From: Metaphire vulgaris
Lineage: Eukaryota > Annelida > Clitellata > Crassiclitellata > Megascolecidae
Reading direction: 5' to 3'
DNA: 64,000 bases
NCBI GenBank assembly: GCA_018105865.1
Contig: CM030835.1
Coordinates: 5,651,816 to 5,715,815, forward strand
Positions 63,601 to 64,000 of the stretch are shown here, piece by piece. The notes beneath the pieces were generated by a model, which saw only the letters and a program-made list of their open reading frames with translations, was not told the DNA's origin and made no database searches. A program made the translations under genes and the position numbers. Within the stretch, counting starts at the first letter, position 1, and each line of letters starts with the position of its first letter.

Positions 63601-64000
63601 AGACATTTTCCTTTATCTTCATATTTGGCTGCCTTGTACTAGCTGCCTGGACCTTATGGTGATTTTTGTTGTATTTCATGGAATTTTGAAGAGAAGTTTT
63701 TGTATTTTATATTTTCAGATTGACTCTTCAGATGTCAAGGCAGGTTTTGAAGGGCGAATGAGGACCCTTAGTTTGGATGTGAGTAGTAATTTGTTTAGAA
63801 TAGAACTGTTTTGGGCTGCTTTGAGCCCATGCATCAAAATTTTAACTTGTACACGAGAATAAAGTGTTTTCTTTGACAATTAAGTTTTCATGGTAACAAC
63901 AACTCTAATAAGTGCAGGCAGCAATTCCAAGTATGTGGGAAGTTGTCAAGCCTGATCACATATGCCACCTATATATTTGGACAATGCCGTTGCAGAATAA
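48887..64000 (+). CDS. ERCC6L: ERCC6L/PICH-like SNF2 DNA translocase, 3' end outside window
   Basis: Nineteen exons in the window keep frame for about 827 residues: 48887-49054, 49537-49730, 50697-50822, 51890-52055, 52760-52888, 53541-53633, 55223-55374, 56170-56275, 56563-56693, 57493-57706, 58546-58659, 59092-59140, 59469-59658, 60562-60710, 60953-61065, 62442-62574, 63189-63301, 63719-63778, 63918-64000. The N-terminus has a TPR-like helix pair. SNF2 motifs: GDDMGLGKT (I, about 117-125), DEGH (II, 224-227), SGTPIMNN (III), [18 protein letters not shown] (IV), [12 protein letters not shown] (V), [11 protein letters not shown] (VI). [13 protein letters not shown] and [13 protein letters not shown] GISDHDLM identify ERCC6L rather than ERCC6 or RAD54. 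Human PICH binds ultrafine anaphase bridges and remodels DNA with topoisomerase II; the same role is inferred. The C-terminal PICH-family regions lie beyond the window. Confidence 0.93.
49537..49730 (+). CDS. ERCC6L: ERCC6L-like exon 2: start of the ATPase core
   Basis: Acceptor TTTTGCAG|GCTC, donor GGG|GTGAGA, phase 0 in, 2 out. Contains an acidic linker ([12 protein letters not shown]), [20 protein letters not shown] (Q-like motif) and GGILGDDMG. Confidence 0.92.
50697..50822 (+). CDS. ERCC6L: ERCC6L-like exon 3: Walker A
   Basis: Acceptor TTCTAG|ATTG, donor TG|GTAAGT. It completes DDMGLGKTIQ (motif I) and [20 protein letters not shown] (motif Ia). Confidence 0.92.
50866..50950 (-). mobile_element. 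Retroelement 3' end in intron 3
   Basis: On the minus strand: CCGAGTGACTTTTCAGAAGA then GGCGCTATATAAACATT, the same core as 3,265-3,355 and 60,295-60,360. Confidence 0.5.
51049..51183. repeat. (TA)n microsatellites in ERCC6L-like intron 3
   Basis: Two TA arrays separated by about 25 bp. The rest of the intron to 51,889 shows a GACAAG...GGTCATC word at about 51,221 and nothing else recognisable. Confidence 0.9.
51890..52055 (+). CDS. ERCC6L: ERCC6L-like exon 4
   Basis: Acceptor TGTTATAG|GGTC, donor TGG|GTGAGT. It encodes [20 protein letters not shown], the conserved 'GVIITTY' segment. Confidence 0.92.
52760..52888 (+). CDS. ERCC6L: ERCC6L-like exon 5: Walker B DEGH and motif III
   Basis: Acceptor TGTTTAG|GATT, donor ATG|GTAAGT, phase 0 on both sides. 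It encodes [14 protein letters not shown] and [15 protein letters not shown]. Human ERCC6L has DEAH; DEGH is used by ERCC6 and RAD54, so it should be active. Confidence 0.92.
53541..53633 (+). CDS. ERCC6L: ERCC6L-like exon 6
   Basis: Acceptor TTTTTTAG|GAGC, donor CGG|GTGAGT. It encodes [20 protein letters not shown] and ends in HITR. Confidence 0.92.
54622..54671. repeat. (TTA)n microsatellite in ERCC6L-like intron 6
   Basis: About 17 TTA units. The rest of the 1.6-kb intron shows nothing recognisable. Confidence 0.9.
55223..55374 (+). CDS. ERCC6L: ERCC6L-like exon 7
   Basis: Acceptor TAATTTAG|GCAA, donor AA|GTCAGT, phase 0 in, 2 out. It encodes [14 protein letters not shown] and [15 protein letters not shown], strongly ERCC6L-specific. 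Confidence 0.92.
56170..56275 (+). CDS. ERCC6L: ERCC6L-like exon 8
   Basis: Acceptor CTGCTGCAG|CATG, donor CTG|GTAACA. It encodes [20 protein letters not shown] and EKIYRDFL. Confidence 0.9.
56385..56480 (+). mobile_element. Dispersed repeat end with GATTG tail
   Basis: GTGCCATCGGCTGATGCCCT then GATGCCATAGAAGTTGATTG and GATTGATTG. Related copies are at about 45,200 and 22,885. Confidence 0.5.
56563..56693 (+). CDS. ERCC6L: ERCC6L-like exon 9
   Basis: Acceptor TTGTTTAG|CTTT, donor GG|GTCAGC. It encodes [20 protein letters not shown], the conserved LKKLCDHP segment. Confidence 0.9.
56860..57120 (+). mobile_element. LINE 3' fragment in ERCC6L-like intron 9
   Basis: Conceptual pieces such as [16 protein letters not shown], and GAAGAATGGCGTGGAAG (EEWRG), match the style of LINE polymerase C-termini. 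Several frameshifts and stops. Confidence 0.45.
57493..57706 (+). CDS. ERCC6L: ERCC6L-like exon 10: second RecA lobe begins
   Basis: Acceptor TTTTTGCAG|TGTT, donor AGG|GTAAGA. It encodes [20 protein letters not shown] and [16 protein letters not shown] (motif IV). Confidence 0.92.
58245..58500 (-). mobile_element. 5'-truncated CR1/Jockey-type LINE
   Basis: The minus strand encodes [20 protein letters not shown] and [10 protein letters not shown] before a stop, the usual polymerase C-terminus of CR1-like elements (GERSFxxxxPxxWNSLP). A 3' UTR follows, ending GCGCTATATAAATTGTCAAT and an (AATA)n tail. Confidence 0.75.
58546..58659 (+). CDS. ERCC6L: ERCC6L-like exon 11
   Basis: Acceptor ATGCTGTAG|GGAC, donor CAG|GTAAAT. 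It encodes [20 protein letters not shown] and LFLLTTQ. Confidence 0.92.
59092..59140 (+). CDS. ERCC6L: ERCC6L-like exon 12: motif V
   Basis: Acceptor CATGTTAG|GTTG, donor TCT|GTGAGT. It encodes [16 protein letters not shown]. Confidence 0.92.
59469..59658 (+). CDS. ERCC6L: ERCC6L-like exon 13: motif VI
   Basis: Acceptor GTCGCGCAG|ATGA, donor CG|GTGAGA. It encodes [20 protein letters not shown] with the arginine finger, and [12 protein letters not shown]. Confidence 0.94.
60295..60360 (+). mobile_element. Retroelement 3' end with ACATT tail
   Basis: GAAGAGGCGCTATACAAATG followed by several ACATT/GCATT units. Confidence 0.5.
60562..60710 (+). CDS. ERCC6L: ERCC6L-like exon 14
   Basis: Acceptor CTGTTTCAG|CTAC, donor CTGG|GTAAAA. 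It encodes [15 protein letters not shown], the SNF2 post-core helix typical of ERCC6L. Confidence 0.9.
60953..61065 (+). CDS. ERCC6L: ERCC6L-like exon 15
   Basis: Acceptor TTTTTCCAG|ATAT, donor CGG|GTATGC. It encodes [11 protein letters not shown], matching human [10 protein letters not shown], then an acidic stretch. Confidence 0.88.
61131..61547. mobile_element. MITE with GGGGGCCGTCCATAAATGACG ends
   Basis: Left GGGGGCCGTCCATAAATGAC, right GTCATTTATGGATGGCCCC. 417 bp, non-coding. It is related to the elements at 396-721 and 42,650-42,960. Confidence 0.75.
61559..61828. mobile_element. hAT MITE with perfect 8-bp duplication and telomere-like inverted repeat
   Basis: Left CAGTGGCGTAACTAGG, right GTCACGCTACACCACTG. 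CCAAAAAG flanks both sides exactly (61,551-61,558; 61,829-61,836). The interior contains TTAGGG-type units turning into CCCTAA-type units (61,640-61,685) and two inverse GACAAGC-type words. Confidence 0.88.
61915..62240 (-). mobile_element. LINE reverse transcriptase fragment with YADD box
   Basis: The minus strand reads [20 protein letters not shown] and [16 protein letters not shown], then [18 protein letters not shown]. This is the palm of a CR1/Jockey-type reverse transcriptase with the catalytic Y-A-D-D; the usual GVPQGSVLGP is decayed. A separate retroelement 3' end (GAAGAGGCGCTGTATAAGAA, +) lies at about 62,310-62,335. Confidence 0.8.
62442..62574 (+). CDS. ERCC6L: ERCC6L-like exon 16
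   Basis: Acceptor AATCGTAG|GCTC, donor GCAG|GTGAAT. It encodes [20 protein letters not shown] and [11 protein letters not shown]. Similarity to human is weaker past the core. Confidence 0.8.
63082..63162. mobile_element. TTAA-bounded miniature element, copy 3
   Basis: TTAACCCCGTAATTGGGCAG to CACCCAGTTAAGGGGTTAA, with the AACTCAATGTAAAATGGACG core. It lies 26 bp upstream of exon 17. Confidence 0.7.
63189..63301 (+). CDS. ERCC6L: ERCC6L-like exon 17
   Basis: Acceptor TTGTTGCAG|GTCC, donor AGG|GTCAGT. It encodes [20 protein letters not shown] and [11 protein letters not shown], probably a disordered linker. Confidence 0.7.
63719..63778 (+). CDS. ERCC6L: ERCC6L-like exon 18
   Basis: Acceptor TATTTTCAG|ATTG, donor GAT|GTGAGT, phase 0 on both sides. 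It encodes [20 protein letters not shown]. Confidence 0.65.
63918..64000 (+). CDS. ERCC6L: Possible ERCC6L-like exon 19, cut by the window edge
   Basis: AGTGCAG|GCAG follows a poor pyrimidine tract. The frame stays open to the edge ([20 protein letters not shown]) but resembles nothing specific. Confidence 0.35.

Overview
This is nuclear DNA of an animal, most likely a marine invertebrate deuterostome; an echinoderm is my best guess, a hemichordate or another invertebrate is possible. The reasons are multi-exon genes with GT-AG introns of about 0.2-5 kb, very dense microsatellites, many short non-autonomous DNA transposons, tRNA-derived SINEs, broken LINEs, an ERCC6L (PICH) orthologue, and at least ten copies of the octamer TAGGCCTA. 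The species is not proven.

Layout. Bases 1-17.9 kb hold no gene I can support, only transposon remnants and simple repeats. From 18,210 to 41,844 (+) lies a DEG/ENaC-family ion channel gene of 10 recognised coding exons. Joined, they keep frame throughout and predict 1101 residues, about twice the usual family length. The extra length is one block of about 540 residues, almost all in a single 1.7-kb exon, placed between the extracellular cysteine-rich region and the last strand before TM2. From 45,968 down to 44,084 (-) lies a compact three-exon gene for an 89-residue Lys-rich protein of the UPF0390/C19orf53 (Leydig cell tumour 10 kDa) type. From 48,887 (+) to beyond the right edge lies an ERCC6L/PICH-like SNF2 DNA translocase gene, with 19 exons in the window (the last uncertain) and about 827 residues; its 3' end is missing.

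The three genes have unrelated roles: a membrane cation channel, a small basic nuclear or nucleolar protein, and a mitotic DNA translocase. I see no sign that they act together. The transposon layer is rich: at least nine hAT-type elements whose flanks show perfect or near-perfect 8-bp target duplications, three 80-bp TTAA-bounded elements, two or more families with GTCCATAAAT/GTCCATTAAT-type ends, a pogo/Tigger-like element, two copies of a tRNA-SINE (one interrupted by a hAT element), and LINE fragments. Two hAT insertions sit close to gene signals: one ends 100 bp before the ERCC6L-like start codon and one ends 22 bp before the last channel exon.

Most promising observation: the channel with the very large, glycosylatable, helix-rich extracellular insertion bracketed by two cysteines. 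I know no DEG/ENaC subfamily with this architecture, but could not search databases.
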